Shown: positions 1 through 7,435, counted from the first letter of the stretch. The stretch: 64,000 nt of DNA from CAJCIY01 sp964245825 (GCA_964245825.1 CAXTNT010000001.1:1-64000), one strand, 5' to 3'. Numbers and translations: made by a program. The notes: generated by a model not told the origin, from the letters alone.

Positions 1-907
1 TGCGTTCGAGCAGCTCAAGCGCAGCCTCCGGCTGACCGTCGCGGGTGTAGACGTGGGCCAGCGCGATCCGCAGCCGGACGAGGTCGCGTTCGGCATCGAG
101 GTCGGACAGCAGCGCCAGGGCACGTTCGCCGGTCCGCACGGCGTCGGAGAGCGCGCCCAGGTGGGCGTCGAGCAGGCTGGTGTTCCACAGCGCAGAGGCC
201 AGTGACCGCCGGTCGGGGAGGGCGTCGGCAAGGCTGACGGCTTGGCGGGCGAGCCGCCGGGCGTAGTGCAGGTCGCCGCGGATCTGGTAGCTGGCCTGCA
301 GCGTGCTGAGCAGCCGGATGCCGTCGGGGGTGGGCCACTCGCCGCGGGCCCGCAGGCTCGCGAGCGCGGCCTCACCGCATTCGATGCTGGTGGTGGTGTC
401 GCCGATCTGCCGGTAGCAGCGGGTCAGGCCGAGGGCCGCGTCGTACCAGCTCTTCGACCCGGGCGTCGCGCTCTCGCTGACGTCGTGGAACCGGGCCAGC
501 GCGGGCTCCAGCTGTCCGAGGGCCTCGTGGGCCTGGCCGGCGCCCAGCAGGGCGCGGATCCGCGCGTCGGGCTGATCGGTCCGGATGTCGGCGAGAGCGG
601 CCTCGAACCGGGTGAGTGCCTCCGCGGGCTCACCGGAGCGCAGGGCCATCTCGGCGTAGCGCAGGGCGAGCTCCGTCGACTCCGCCACCGCGGGGTCGAT
701 GCCGGTGAGCAGGTACGCCGGGGTCGTCCCCAGCCGTGTCGCCAGCTCCGACAGCACGCGCTCGTTCACGGCGCGCGCACCGGACTCCAGCCGCGAGAGG
801 TAGCTGGGCGACAGGTCCGGGCCGGCGACATCCCGCTGGGACAGCCCGCGCTCCTGACGGGTGCGCCGGATGCGGTTCCCCACCGCTCCCTGGTCCTCGC
901 TCGGCAT
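1..907 (-). CDS. XRE-family HTH regulator with TPR domain, copy A (C-terminus outside window)
   Basis: Open reading frame with no stop that runs off the left edge; 302 codons are visible. The start is the ATG at 907, preceded on its strand by AGGGAG about 10 nt away. Residues about 8-65 form an XRE helix-turn-helix (RIRRTRQERGLSQ, then SPSYLSRLESG). The rest is helical tetratricopeptide-like sequence rich in A/L/E/R (YAEMALRSGEPAEALTRFEA, ALWNTSLLDAHLGALSDA). It is clearly paralogous to the regulator at 1329-2651: both share SYLSR-ESG, LATRLGTTP/LAERLGTTP and ALWNTSLL. About 135 residues should be missing compared with that copy. HTH plus TPR architecture is that of peptide-sensing RRNPP regulators in Firmicutes. 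Assigning a peptide ligand here is inference from the small secreted ORF next door. Confidence 0.85.
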   Translation of the reverse strand, partial: MPSEDQGAVGNRIRRTRQERGLSQRDVAGPDLSPSYLSRLESGARAVNERVLSELATRLGTTPAYLLTGIDPAVAESTELALRYAEMALRSGEPAEALTRFEAALADIRTDQPDARIRALLGAGQAHEALGQLEPALARFHDVSESATPGSKSWYDAALGLTRCYRQIGDTTTSIECGEAALASLRARGEWPTPDGIRLLSTLQASYQIRGDLHYARRLARQAVSLADALPDRRSLASALWNTSLLDAHLGALSDAVRTGERALALLSDLDAERDLVRLRIALAHVYTRDGQPEAALELLER

Positions 908-955
908 GCCCCCAGTCTCCCTTCGATGGGTGGCACTTGTCGCCCTGGGTGCCCG

Positions 956-1026
956 ACTGTCACAGTGCGTGACAGTGATTGACAGATCATGACAAGGCTC
1001 GGCAGAGTGCGTGACCTAGCTGTCAC
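956..1026. promoter_or_regulatory. Phased TGACA/TGTCA box array, probable operator region
   Basis: Between the start of regulator A (907) and the peptide gene (1047) there are five exact TGTCA/TGACA pentamers plus a TGACC. Three direct copies start at 970, 980 and 990, exactly one helical turn apart. ACTGTCAC (956-963) and GTGACAGT (969-976) form a perfect 8-bp inverted repeat with a 5-bp spacer. GTGAC (1011-1015) and GTCAC (1022-1026) form another. TTGACA at 979-984 could also serve as a -35 box, but I see no convincing -10 at the right distance. The placement suggests the flanking HTH regulators bind here; that is inference. Confidence 0.6.
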
Positions 1027-1046
1027 AACATCTTCCGAGGAGTGTC

Positions 1047-1184
1047 ATGTCTCGTCTGACCCGTGCTCTTGTCGCCGTCGCCATCGCCCTGGTCCTGCCC
1101 GCGTCGGTCGTGGCCGCTGCGGTGGGACCTGCCGCGGCCGCTCCCAGGCCGCTGCACGCCTACGAGCCACCGTTCTGCTGTTGA
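1047..1184 (+). CDS. Small secreted peptide (45 aa), candidate signalling pheromone
   Basis: The ATG at 1047 is preceded by GAGGAG (1037-1042, 4-nt spacing), and the ORF ends at TGA 1182-1184. The product has a basic n-region (MSRLTR), a hydrophobic h-region of about 20 residues (ALVAVAIALVLPASVV), an Ala-rich AxA-type cleavage region, and a short polar tail ending PRPLHAYEPPFCC. It therefore looks like a signal peptide with almost nothing behind it except a 10-13-residue mature peptide. It sits between two paralogous HTH/TPR regulators and just after a phased operator-like array, the layout of Rgg/PlcR/PrgX-type pheromone genes. An alternative is a cysteine-responsive leader peptide because of the terminal CC, but such leaders normally lack a signal sequence. 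No family is recognised. Confidence 0.55.
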   Translation: MSRLTRALVAVAIALVLPASVVAAAVGPAAAAPRPLHAYEPPFCC

Positions 1185-1267
1185 CGTCGCCCGGCGCCCT
1201 GCGGCCCGCCGGCACGCGGGACACGGAATCCCACCGCGAGCGCCGGATGGCAATTCCTGTGACTGAG

Positions 1268-1304
1268 GGGGACAGAATCCCCGTTCGCCGTGCAACAATC
1301 GGCG
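1268..1304 (+). promoter_or_regulatory. Two short inverted repeats upstream of regulator B
   Basis: GGGGA (1268-1272) pairs with TCCCC (1278-1282), and CGCCG (1286-1290) pairs with CGGCG (1300-1304). Both lie within 65 bases of the start of the second HTH/TPR gene, in the 145-base gap after the peptide gene. They could be operator half-sites or 5'-UTR hairpins. A GTGACT box lies just upstream at about 1259. No clear -35/-10 pair is visible. Confidence 0.3.
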
Positions 1305-1328
1305 TCTCACAGCGGCGGGATGGAACAG

Positions 1329-2651
1329 ATGCCTGGCACGAAGCACGACGACATGGCGATCGGGACGCGGATCCGGCGGTTGCGGATGCAGCGGGGCATG
1401 TCCCAGGAGGTGCTAGCCGGGTCGGCGTACTCGGCGAGCTATCTGTCCCGGATCGAGTCGGGGTCGCGACCTGCGGGCGAGCGACTGCTCGCCGCCCTCG
1501 CCGAGCGCCTCGGCACGACCCCCGAGCACCTGCTGACCGGGGTCGACCCCGCCAGGATGGAGACCGCCGAACTCCAGGTCCGCTACGCCGAGCTCGCGCT
1601 GAGTTCCGGTGAGCCGGCGGACGCTCTCGCCCGCTTCCAGGCCGCCCTGGGCCTCGCCGCGGAGGTGGAGCAGGCTGGTCTGGGCGCCCGCGCCCTCCTG
1701 GGGAGCGCGCGGGCACGCGAGTCACTCGGTGACCTCGACGACGCGCTGGACGCCTTCCACGGTGTGGTCGAGGCGACGGAGCCTGGTGCACAGAGCTGGT
1801 TGGAGGGCAACCTCGGCCTGATCCGTTGCTATGGCCGCGTGGGTGACGTCGCGAAGAGCATCGAACTGGGGGAGGGCGCGGTCGCCGTGCTCCGGGCCCG
1901 AGGGGACTGGCCCACGCCCGACGCCGTACGCCTGCTGACCACGCTGCAGGCCGCGTACCAGGGGCGCGGAGACCTGCACCATGCCGTCCGGCTGGCCGCC
2001 GAAGCGGTGGCCCTGGCCGACCAGACGGCGGACCGGCGGGCGAGGGCCTCGGCCCTGTGGAACACCAGTCTGCTCAACGCCGAGCTCGGGGCGGTCGGCG
2101 ACGCCGTCAGCACGGCCGAGCGGGCGCTCGGCCTGTTCGCCGAGCTCGACGCCGAACGAGACGAGCTTCAGCTGCGCATCACCCTCGCCCGGCTCTACAC
2201 GCTCGACGGTCGCGCGGACGACGCGCTCGACCTGCTCGCCCGTACCGAGGACCTCGCGCGCGCCGACCGGGACGCCGCAGCCTGGCGGCACGAGCGGGCG
2301 CGTGCGCTGCTCCAGCTCGGCCGGCCCGACGACGCCGACAACGAGGCACGAGCTGCCTTCGCCGTCCTCGAAGACCAGCCTGGTGTGGACGCGGCGGATG
2401 TCTGCCTCACCCTGGCCCGCATCGAACGGGCTCGTGCCCAGGGGGGAGCGTCGGCGTGGCTTGCGCGCGCGGCCCAGCTCCTCGGCCGCGTCGATGACGG
2501 CCGCGCCGCGAGCCGGGCCTGGGCGGAGCTCGGCGCGGAGCTGGACGCGGCGGACGACGTCGAGGCAGCCCGGGACGCGTACCGCGCAGCGGCGTCGTGC
2601 GCCGGGCTTGCTCCGGCCGGCGGCACGCGGCGCCCTGACCTGGTGCGGTGA
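1329..2651 (+). CDS. XRE-family HTH regulator with TPR domain, copy B
   Basis: A 440-aa protein. N-terminal XRE helix-turn-helix at about residues 12-68 (RIRRLRMQRGMSQ, SASYLSRIESG, LAERLGTTPEHLL), followed by about 350 residues of alpha-helical tetratricopeptide-like repeats (YAELALSSGEPADALARFQA, ARALLGSARARESLGDLDDA, ALWNTSLLNAELGAVGDA). The start at 1329 gives an MP- N-terminus matching copy A; ATG 1320 and GTG 1290 are in-frame alternatives. It is presumably a cytoplasmic DNA-binding protein whose TPR domain senses a ligand. Paired with copy A and the small peptide at 1047-1184, it may read an imported peptide. There are no transmembrane segments and no kinase or enzyme domain. Confidence 0.85.
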   Translation: MPGTKHDDMAIGTRIRRLRMQRGMSQEVLAGSAYSASYLSRIESGSRPAGERLLAALAERLGTTPEHLLTGVDPARMETAELQVRYAELALSSGEPADALARFQAALGLAAEVEQAGLGARALLGSARARESLGDLDDALDAFHGVVEATEPGAQSWLEGNLGLIRCYGRVGDVAKSIELGEGAVAVLRARGDWPTPDAVRLLTTLQAAYQGRGDLHHAVRLAAEAVALADQTADRRARASALWNTSLLNAELGAVGDAVSTAERALGLFAELDAERDELQLRITLARLYTLDGRADDALDLLARTEDLARADRDAAAWRHERARALLQLGRPDDADNEARAAFAVLEDQPGVDAADVCLTLARIERARAQGGASAWLARAAQLLGRVDDGRAASRAWAELGAELDAADDVEAARDAYRAAASCAGLAPAGGTRRPDLVR

Positions 2652-3046
2652 GCGGGCGCCGACGATCCCCGTGACCGGCCTTGCCAGGACGTGTCACGTC
2701 TGGCACCATCCGCGACGGCGGGACGACGCGGCGGAGCGTGCGGACGAGGGGGTCGCACGAGCTGGCGCCGGCCGGCGCAGCGTAGCCAAAGGTGCGCGTG
2801 CGCCGGCCTTCGTCGCGTGCCGCGCGGTCCGGCGGCGAACCCCCGCCAGTCAAGGGGGGTTGAACTGGCGGGGGCCGACCGCCGTCCACTGGACGCGGCG
2901 CAACGATGATACGAGTGGGCCGCCGGTCAGCGACCAGGGTGTTCCGGCCCAGCCGGCTCGGACCCGTCGAGCCGTCGCGGTCGGCCGAGGCCCGTTCCGC
3001 TCCGGCGACCCGGGGGCCGTGGTCCCGCTCGACCCGGAGCACCCGC
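2652..3046. other. 395-base gene-free stretch between convergent genes
   Basis: No credible ORF. It holds a stem GCCAGGACGTG/CACGTCTGGC (2683-2704, one bulged G) about 30 bases after the regulator B stop, with an embedded TGTCA box. A stronger hairpin lies at 2840-2874. The remaining bases are GC-rich with no further motif recognised. Confidence 0.6.
2840..2874. terminator. Strong hairpin between convergent genes
   Basis: CCCCCGCCAGT (2840-2850) and ACTGGCGGGGG (2864-2874) are perfect 11-bp inverted repeats around a 13-base loop, and the loop bases CAA/TTG can extend the stem past a bulged A. It lies between the regulator B gene and the oppositely oriented peptidase gene. No T-tract follows, which is common for actinobacterial terminators. 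Confidence 0.5.
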
Positions 3047-3832
3047 TCAGCCGTAGATGGGCAGGCCCGCGTCGCCGTGCTGGTGGAGGAGAGCCTCGTG
3101 GTCGGACTGCTTGAGCAGCACATAGCCGTACAGGCCGAAGGACACCGACCACGAGTTGGCCCAGATCGTGTAGCCGACCGGGACCTGGATCGTGCCGCAG
3201 CCCGCGCGTTGCGCGTCGAGCATGACGCCCGTGGCCTTCTCGACGTAGATCGTGAGCGGCCGGTCCACCGCGGTGCCGACGACGTGCAGCTCGTGGCCGC
3301 CGCGGATGTCCCCACCGATCTCGACGATGCCGGTCTGCGGGTCCGGGTCGTCCATGTCGGTGTGCCACGGGACGCCGGTGACCATCCCCCCGCGCTGCAG
3401 GCCGGAGAGGATCGCGTGGCCCGACATCGCATGCAGGTACGAGGTGATGTACCCGTCCGCCTTCAGCGCCTTGCAGACGCCGAGCGTCGAGCTACCGGTG
3501 TCGTCCGGCGGATACGAGCCGCTGATGCTGTCGAGCTTCGTCGCCTTCTCGTACAGCGCTACGGCGTCAGCCTCGGTGAGCGTCGCGAGGCCCGGCGCGC
3601 CGCTGCTCTTGTCGGCGGCACGGGTGCCGGTGCCGGCGTTCCCGGTGCAGCTCCCGAGCTGTCCCTGATCGAAGATGGGGGAACGTCGCGGCCAGAGCTT
3701 GGAGACCAGCGAACCGGTCACGACCTCCGGAATAGCGAACCCCGCGGAACGGGGGTCGAACTCGACTGCCCGGCCGAGGCGCTTTCCGGCAACGACGGTC
3801 TCGTGCAAGCGGTAGGTCAGGTCCAGCGTCAT
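3047..3832 (-). CDS. Papain-like (C1 family) cysteine peptidase
   Basis: A 261-aa protein with the ordered papain-fold signature: a Gln/Cys block (PIFDQGQLGSCTGNA, oxyanion Gln and nucleophile Cys), the His block GGHELHVVG, and the Asn block IWANSWS. These give a complete Q-C-H-N set, so it should be catalytically competent. No signal peptide or transmembrane segment is visible and the propeptide is short, so a cytoplasmic or non-classically exported enzyme is likely. The start at 3832 has GAGGA 4 nt upstream and a TAACCT hexamer about 35 bases further up. It is the last gene of a minus-strand run but separated from the next gene by 66 bases. The substrate is unknown. Confidence 0.8.
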   Translation of the reverse strand: MTLDLTYRLHETVVAGKRLGRAVEFDPRSAGFAIPEVVTGSLVSKLWPRRSPIFDQGQLGSCTGNAGTGTRAADKSSGAPGLATLTEADAVALYEKATKLDSISGSYPPDDTGSSTLGVCKALKADGYITSYLHAMSGHAILSGLQRGGMVTGVPWHTDMDDPDPQTGIVEIGGDIRGGHELHVVGTAVDRPLTIYVEKATGVMLDAQRAGCGTIQVPVGYTIWANSWSVSFGLYGYVLLKQSDHEALLHQHGDAGLPIYG

Positions 3833-3898
3833 GGCGTCCTCGATCGGTACGGCCCCGATGCCGCGAGGTTAGCCCCGTCTATCCCTGCTGGCGAGGCG

Positions 3899-4408
3899 TC
3901 ACCCTGAGGTGAACGAGGAGCCGGTGGGTGAGGCGGAGGGCGACGGCGTCCCGGACGGCGCTGCCTGGTGTGCGGCGGCCGGCAGGATGACCTTCGCGCT
4001 GACCGTGCTTCCGTTCGTCTTCCCGCCGACGAGCACCATGCTGCCGGGGTGGAACTGACTGCGCGTCGCGGGCCGCTTCTTGGTCCCGAAGTGCGTCTGT
4101 GCGCTGATGACGACCGTCACGGTGGTGCCGGCGGCGGTCCGCACGGTCCAGCTCGCGGGGGACTGGGCGGTGATCGTGCCCCGGGTGAACAGCCGCGTGA
4201 CGTGCTTGCCGGCGGAGCCGCGCGGCGTGGCCGCGCTCGCCTGGGGCGAGGGGGCCGCACTGCTGGCCGTGGCGGCCAGGGCGATACCGGCGCCGATCCC
4301 GCCGCCGGCGAGCATGGCGGCGACCGCGGCGGCGACCATGCCGCGGCGGGCAACCAGCCGCATGCGGATCGTCCGCCGCGGCGGCGGGGGGACGTCGACA
4401 TCGGCCAT
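3899..4408 (-). CDS. Membrane-anchored protein with DUF5666-like beta domain
   Basis: A 169-aa protein. The start at 4408 is chosen because AGGGAG lies 7 nt upstream; an in-frame ATG 16 codons earlier has no such site. A short proline/arginine-rich cytoplasmic tail (VPPPPRRTIRMR) is followed by one transmembrane helix (about residues 25-50), an Ala/Ser/Pro linker, and a small beta domain (GTITAQSPASWTVRT, VTVVISAQTHFG) of DUF5666 character. A Pro/Ser/Thr-rich tail closes the protein. Topology suggests the beta domain is outside the membrane. The function is unknown. It may share transcription with the glycosyltransferase gene 75 bases upstream. Confidence 0.65.
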   Translation of the reverse strand: MADVDVPPPPRRTIRMRLVARRGMVAAAVAAMLAGGGIGAGIALAATASSAAPSPQASAATPRGSAGKHVTRLFTRGTITAQSPASWTVRTAAGTTVTVVISAQTHFGTKKRPATRSQFHPGSMVLVGGKTNGSTVSAKVILPAAAHQAAPSGTPSPSASPTGSSFTSG

Positions 4409-4483
4409 GCGGTAACTCCCTGTCTCGGCGGATCCGGTCACCACAGCATCGGCCATCGATGTCAGGGGACGGTCAGGACGCGG

Positions 4484-5224
4484 TCAGGCTTTCGCTCCGT
4501 CCCGAGCGGACCTGTCCGGGACCGGTCGACCGGTGTCCAGGGCCAGGAGGACGTCGGCGAAACCACCGCGTACCCGGGAGGTGCGGCGCTCGCTCGTCGC
4601 GACGCGCACCGCCGTGGAGCGCACGACGACCACAGCCGGGTCGGAGTCGAGTCGGTCGGCGAGGTCCTGGTCCTCGCCGACCTGTGCGGGTGCGAAACCG
4701 CCGACCCGTTCGTACGCCTCCAGCGACATGCCCATGCTCGCGCCGTGCACGTGGGGGTGCGGCCGGGTCTGCCCGCGCGCCGCGTCGCGGTAGTGCACGG
4801 TGAAGGCCGCGCTGGGGTTCTCGATGTCGACGACCCCGAGTACCGCGTCCGCGCCGCTGCTCGCGAGGCGTACCTGCATCGCGAGCCAGTCGGGGGCCAC
4901 TCGGCTGTCCGCGTCGGTGGTGGCGAGCCAGAGGCTGCCGCGGTCCGGGCCCGCCGCGTCCGGCCGGTCCGCGACCAGTGCTGCGACCCCGCGCGCCCGG
5001 GCCCGGCCGACGTCCCGCCCGGGGCAGGCGACCGTAGCCACCCCACGGCTCCGACAGACGGCGCCGGTCCCGTCGGTGCAGTCGTCGAGCACCACTACGA
5101 GACGCGTCCGGATCCCGGCCAGCTCGGGATGGCGGGCCGCCACGTCGAGGGCGTCGAGGCACGCCCCGATCCGGGCCTCCTCGTCGCGGGCGGGCACCAC
5201 GACGCCGATCTCCCCGACCTTCAC
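4484..5224 (-). CDS. Family 2 glycosyltransferase
   Basis: A 246-aa GT-A fold protein. It has the N-terminal nucleotide-sugar strand VGEIGVVVPARDEEARIG, then VVLDDCTDGT, the metal-binding TTDADSRVAPDW (DxD-like DAD), and an acceptor/ED block VGEDQDL. There is no transmembrane segment, so it acts in the cytoplasm on a soluble or membrane-surface acceptor. The GTG start at 5224 overlaps the methyltransferase stop by 4 bases (GTGA), which implies translational coupling. It is the last gene of a four-gene cassette with acyl-CoA-dehydrogenase-like, PIG-L deacetylase and methyltransferase partners, consistent with building or tailoring an amino-sugar-containing molecule. The product is not known. 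Confidence 0.8.
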   Translation of the reverse strand: MKVGEIGVVVPARDEEARIGACLDALDVAARHPELAGIRTRLVVVLDDCTDGTGAVCRSRGVATVACPGRDVGRARARGVAALVADRPDAAGPDRGSLWLATTDADSRVAPDWLAMQVRLASSGADAVLGVVDIENPSAAFTVHYRDAARGQTRPHPHVHGASMGMSLEAYERVGGFAPAQVGEDQDLADRLDSDPAVVVVRSTAVRVATSERRTSRVRGGFADVLLALDTGRPVPDRSARDGAKA

Positions 5225-5817
5225 GACAGACCGTCCCGCGTAGCCACCGAGCGTCCGTCCCGGCCCCAGACCTCGGCCCGCAGATCCTCGTCCAGATATG
5301 CGGCCAGCAGCCGAAGGCCCCGTGCCGCGGCCTTCTTCGCCAGCAACGCGTGGAACTCGTCGCCGCCGGCCGGGTAGTCGTGCACCTCGTGCCGCCAGTG
5401 CACCGCCAACACGGTTGCTGCCTCGCATGCCCGCGCCGCGACCGTCGCGGCGTCGCGGGGGTCGAAGTAGTAGCCGACCTCCGAGAGCACGACGAGGTCC
5501 GGCGGCTCGGTCGGCCAGTCGGCCGGCAGCTGTGCCAGCTCGATGCGCACGTGCGGCAGGTCCGCGCACCGCGCGCCGGCCGCGGCCACCGCGGCGGATG
5601 CCACGTCGGTGGCCAGCAGCTGCTCGCACCGGCCGGCGAGCTCCCGGGTGAGGATGCCGATCGAGCAGCCCGGCTCGTACGCGGTGCCGTAGCGCTCTGC
5701 CGGCAGCAGGGCCAGGGTGAGCGCGCGCTTGCGGTGCTCGTACCAGCGGTCGCCGAAGCCCCATGGGTCCGGCGCCTCGGCGTAGAGGTCGTCGAAGTAC
5801 GACGGGGACAGCGTCAT
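5221..5817 (-). CDS. NodS-like SAM-dependent methyltransferase
   Basis: A 198-aa class I methyltransferase. The N-terminus FDDLYAEAPDPWGF and RYEHRKR-type start are characteristic of the NodS-like family. SAM motif I is YEPGCSIGILT; the motif II/III region carries LLATDVASAAV and DLVVLSEVGYYF. NodS proteins N-methylate a deacetylated glucosamine. Here the gene lies directly after a PIG-L deacetylase (4-base ATGA overlap at 5814-5817) and directly before a glycosyltransferase (4-base overlap), so methylation of a freed amino sugar is a reasonable inference. Cytoplasmic. Confidence 0.85.
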   Translation of the reverse strand: MTLSPSYFDDLYAEAPDPWGFGDRWYEHRKRALTLALLPAERYGTAYEPGCSIGILTRELAGRCEQLLATDVASAAVAAAGARCADLPHVRIELAQLPADWPTEPPDLVVLSEVGYYFDPRDAATVAARACEAATVLAVHWRHEVHDYPAGGDEFHALLAKKAAARGLRLLAAYLDEDLRAEVWGRDGRSVATRDGLS

Positions 5818-6518
5818 CGCACCTCCTCGAGCAGGACCTCGTCGCGGCGCATCAACCGCGTCAGGACGGCGGGCGGCAGGATCGGATCGTCACCCTCGAG
5901 TTGCGAGGTAAACGCCTGCAGGGCAGCGTTCTTGGCCGCGAAGGCCGGAGCCGAGAGCGGAACCCGGTACGCCCGGGTCCAGGGCAGGTCGGCGGGGGTG
6001 GCCCAGTGCCACGCCCACACCAGGTAGGACCAGTGCCGCCCCGGCAGGTCGGCGACCGCGGCACCGCACGCGTCGTGGTCGGGGTGGCCGTCGTGCGCCC
6101 ACGGGGCGAGCACGAGGTCGTCCCGGTCGAGCAGCGGTGCCAGGCGTTCGGACACGTCCGCGGAGCGGACGCCCCCGTCAGGCAGGTGCAGCCGGTGCAG
6201 GTGGGCCCCGGCCAGCCCCAGCACGCCCAGCGCGACCTCGCGCTCCCGGGCCCGGACGGTCCGCAGCTCGTCGCTGCGACCCGGATGGCTGGCCTCGCCG
6301 TCGGTGACCGCCACGAGGTGCACCTCCGCGCCGCCCGCGGCGAGTGCGGCGACGGTGGCCCCGGCGCCCAGCACCTCGTCGTCCGGGTGCGGGGCCACCA
6401 GCACGACGCGGTCGGCAGCCAGCTCCCCGGGGTCGAGGACAGCCAGCCCGGCCGGCAGACCCGCTGCGGCCCAGGCGCTTTCGGGCGTACCGGACCCGGT
6501 GAGGTCGCGGGCGGTCAC
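5814..6518 (-). CDS. PIG-L family N-acetyl-sugar deacetylase
   Basis: A 234-aa zinc-dependent LmbE/PIG-L protein. The zinc and catalytic motif APHPDDEVLGAG is at about residues 41-52 and the second zinc motif HDGHPDHDAC is near residue 142. Family members remove acetyl groups from GlcNAc-type substrates (MshB, Mca, GlcNAc-PI deacetylase). It is not near mycothiol genes here. The GTG start at 6518 overlaps the upstream ACAD-like stop and its stop overlaps the methyltransferase start, so the cassette is translated as one coupled unit. Confidence 0.88.
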   Translation of the reverse strand: MTARDLTGSGTPESAWAAAGLPAGLAVLDPGELAADRVVLVAPHPDDEVLGAGATVAALAAGGAEVHLVAVTDGEASHPGRSDELRTVRAREREVALGVLGLAGAHLHRLHLPDGGVRSADVSERLAPLLDRDDLVLAPWAHDGHPDHDACGAAVADLPGRHWSYLVWAWHWATPADLPWTRAYRVPLSAPAFAAKNAALQAFTSQLEGDDPILPPAVLTRLMRRDEVLLEEVR

Positions 6519-7435
6519 AGCGCCCAGCCGGCGTCCGCGCCGGCGGCGACGTCGAGTCCGAGCGCGGCCAGATCGCGTTCGGCGTGGTCCTGACGGATGT
6601 AGACCTCGAGGTCGGCGACGCGCTGGGCGTGCTCGGCGTCGGTCGCGTACGGCCCCGGACCGAGCGCCCGCCCGACCCGCGTCGCCACCTCGGCGGCGGT
6701 CTGCGCGACGGTTGCCCGGACCCGACGGGCCAGCCGGGCGTGTTCGCCCTGCGGGTCGGCGTCCACCGCCGCGGCGGCGGCGCGCAGCACGTCACGCGCG
6801 CCGCCCAGTGCCACGTCGACAGCACCGAGATGGGCGGCCGCATGCGGCTCGGCCGAGCGCCCGACCCGCGCCCGCAGCGGGGCCGCGAGTCCGACGGCGC
6901 CCCCGTACCAGCACGCGGCCACGCCCATCCCGCCGAGCCAGAACCCCGGCCGCGCGAGGTACGCCCCGGGGCTCCCGACCTCGGTGGCCTTGACGCGGTC
7001 GAAGCGGACGGTCCGGGTGTCGGCACCCCGCATGCCGGGCCAGGCCCACCGCTCCGCGTCCACGGCGACGCCGGGCTGGTCCAGCTCCAGGGCCAGCAGC
7101 ACGCCACCCTCGGCGGTCAGCAGCGCGTGGGTGAGCAGGGTCGCGCCCGAGCACCAGGCCTTGGCGCCGGAGGCGAGCCCCTGCTCGGCGGTGACGACGT
7201 GCCCGGGCACCTCGGCCGCCCACACCCCCCAGCGGGATCCGGTGGGCGGCGCGTCCGCCCCCAGCTCGGCCAGGATGGCCAACGCGTCGGCATGCGCCTC
7301 CGCCAGTCGGGCCAGCACGAGGTCGCGCCCAGCCGTCGCGGCGAGGGCGCGCCAGCGGCCGAGGGTGTCGCCCGCTCCGGGCAACGGCCAGTCAGCAGCG
7401 CGCGACAACGCCGTCGCGAGGCCCGCACCCTCCAC
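6515..7435 (-). CDS. Acyl-CoA-dehydrogenase-like flavoprotein
   Basis: About 306 aa from the GTG at 7435; the frame is open further upstream to 7534 but without a better start. It resembles the middle and C-terminal parts of acyl-CoA dehydrogenases (WCSGATLLTHALLTAEGG, RVKATEVGSPGAYLARPGFW, ARDVLRAAAAAVDADPQ) but is shorter than the usual 380 residues, with a reduced N-terminal helical domain. I could not place a catalytic glutamate, so it may act on a carrier-bound or non-CoA substrate, or be non-catalytic. It is the first gene of the ACAD/PIG-L/NodS/GT2 cassette; its stop overlaps the deacetylase start by 4 bases. Confidence 0.7.
   Translation of the reverse strand: MEGAGLATALSRAADWPLPGAGDTLGRWRALAATAGRDLVLARLAEAHADALAILAELGADAPPTGSRWGVWAAEVPGHVVTAEQGLASGAKAWCSGATLLTHALLTAEGGVLLALELDQPGVAVDAERWAWPGMRGADTRTVRFDRVKATEVGSPGAYLARPGFWLGGMGVAACWYGGAVGLAAPLRARVGRSAEPHAAAHLGAVDVALGGARDVLRAAAAAVDADPQGEHARLARRVRATVAQTAAEVATRVGRALGPGPYATDAEHAQRVADLEVYIRQDHAERDLAALGLDVAAGADAGWAL

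Noticed and set aside
2683..2704. Palindrome GACGTG-T-CACGTC as a transcription-factor site
   Set aside because: It sits 30 bases after the regulator B stop within a longer stem and is more simply part of a terminator hairpin. It is noted only because it contains a TGTCA box.
4484..5764. Long version of the glycosyltransferase frame starting at 5764
   Set aside because: The N-terminal part is the shadow of the NodS-like methyltransferase. The real start is the GTG at 5224 that overlaps the methyltransferase stop.
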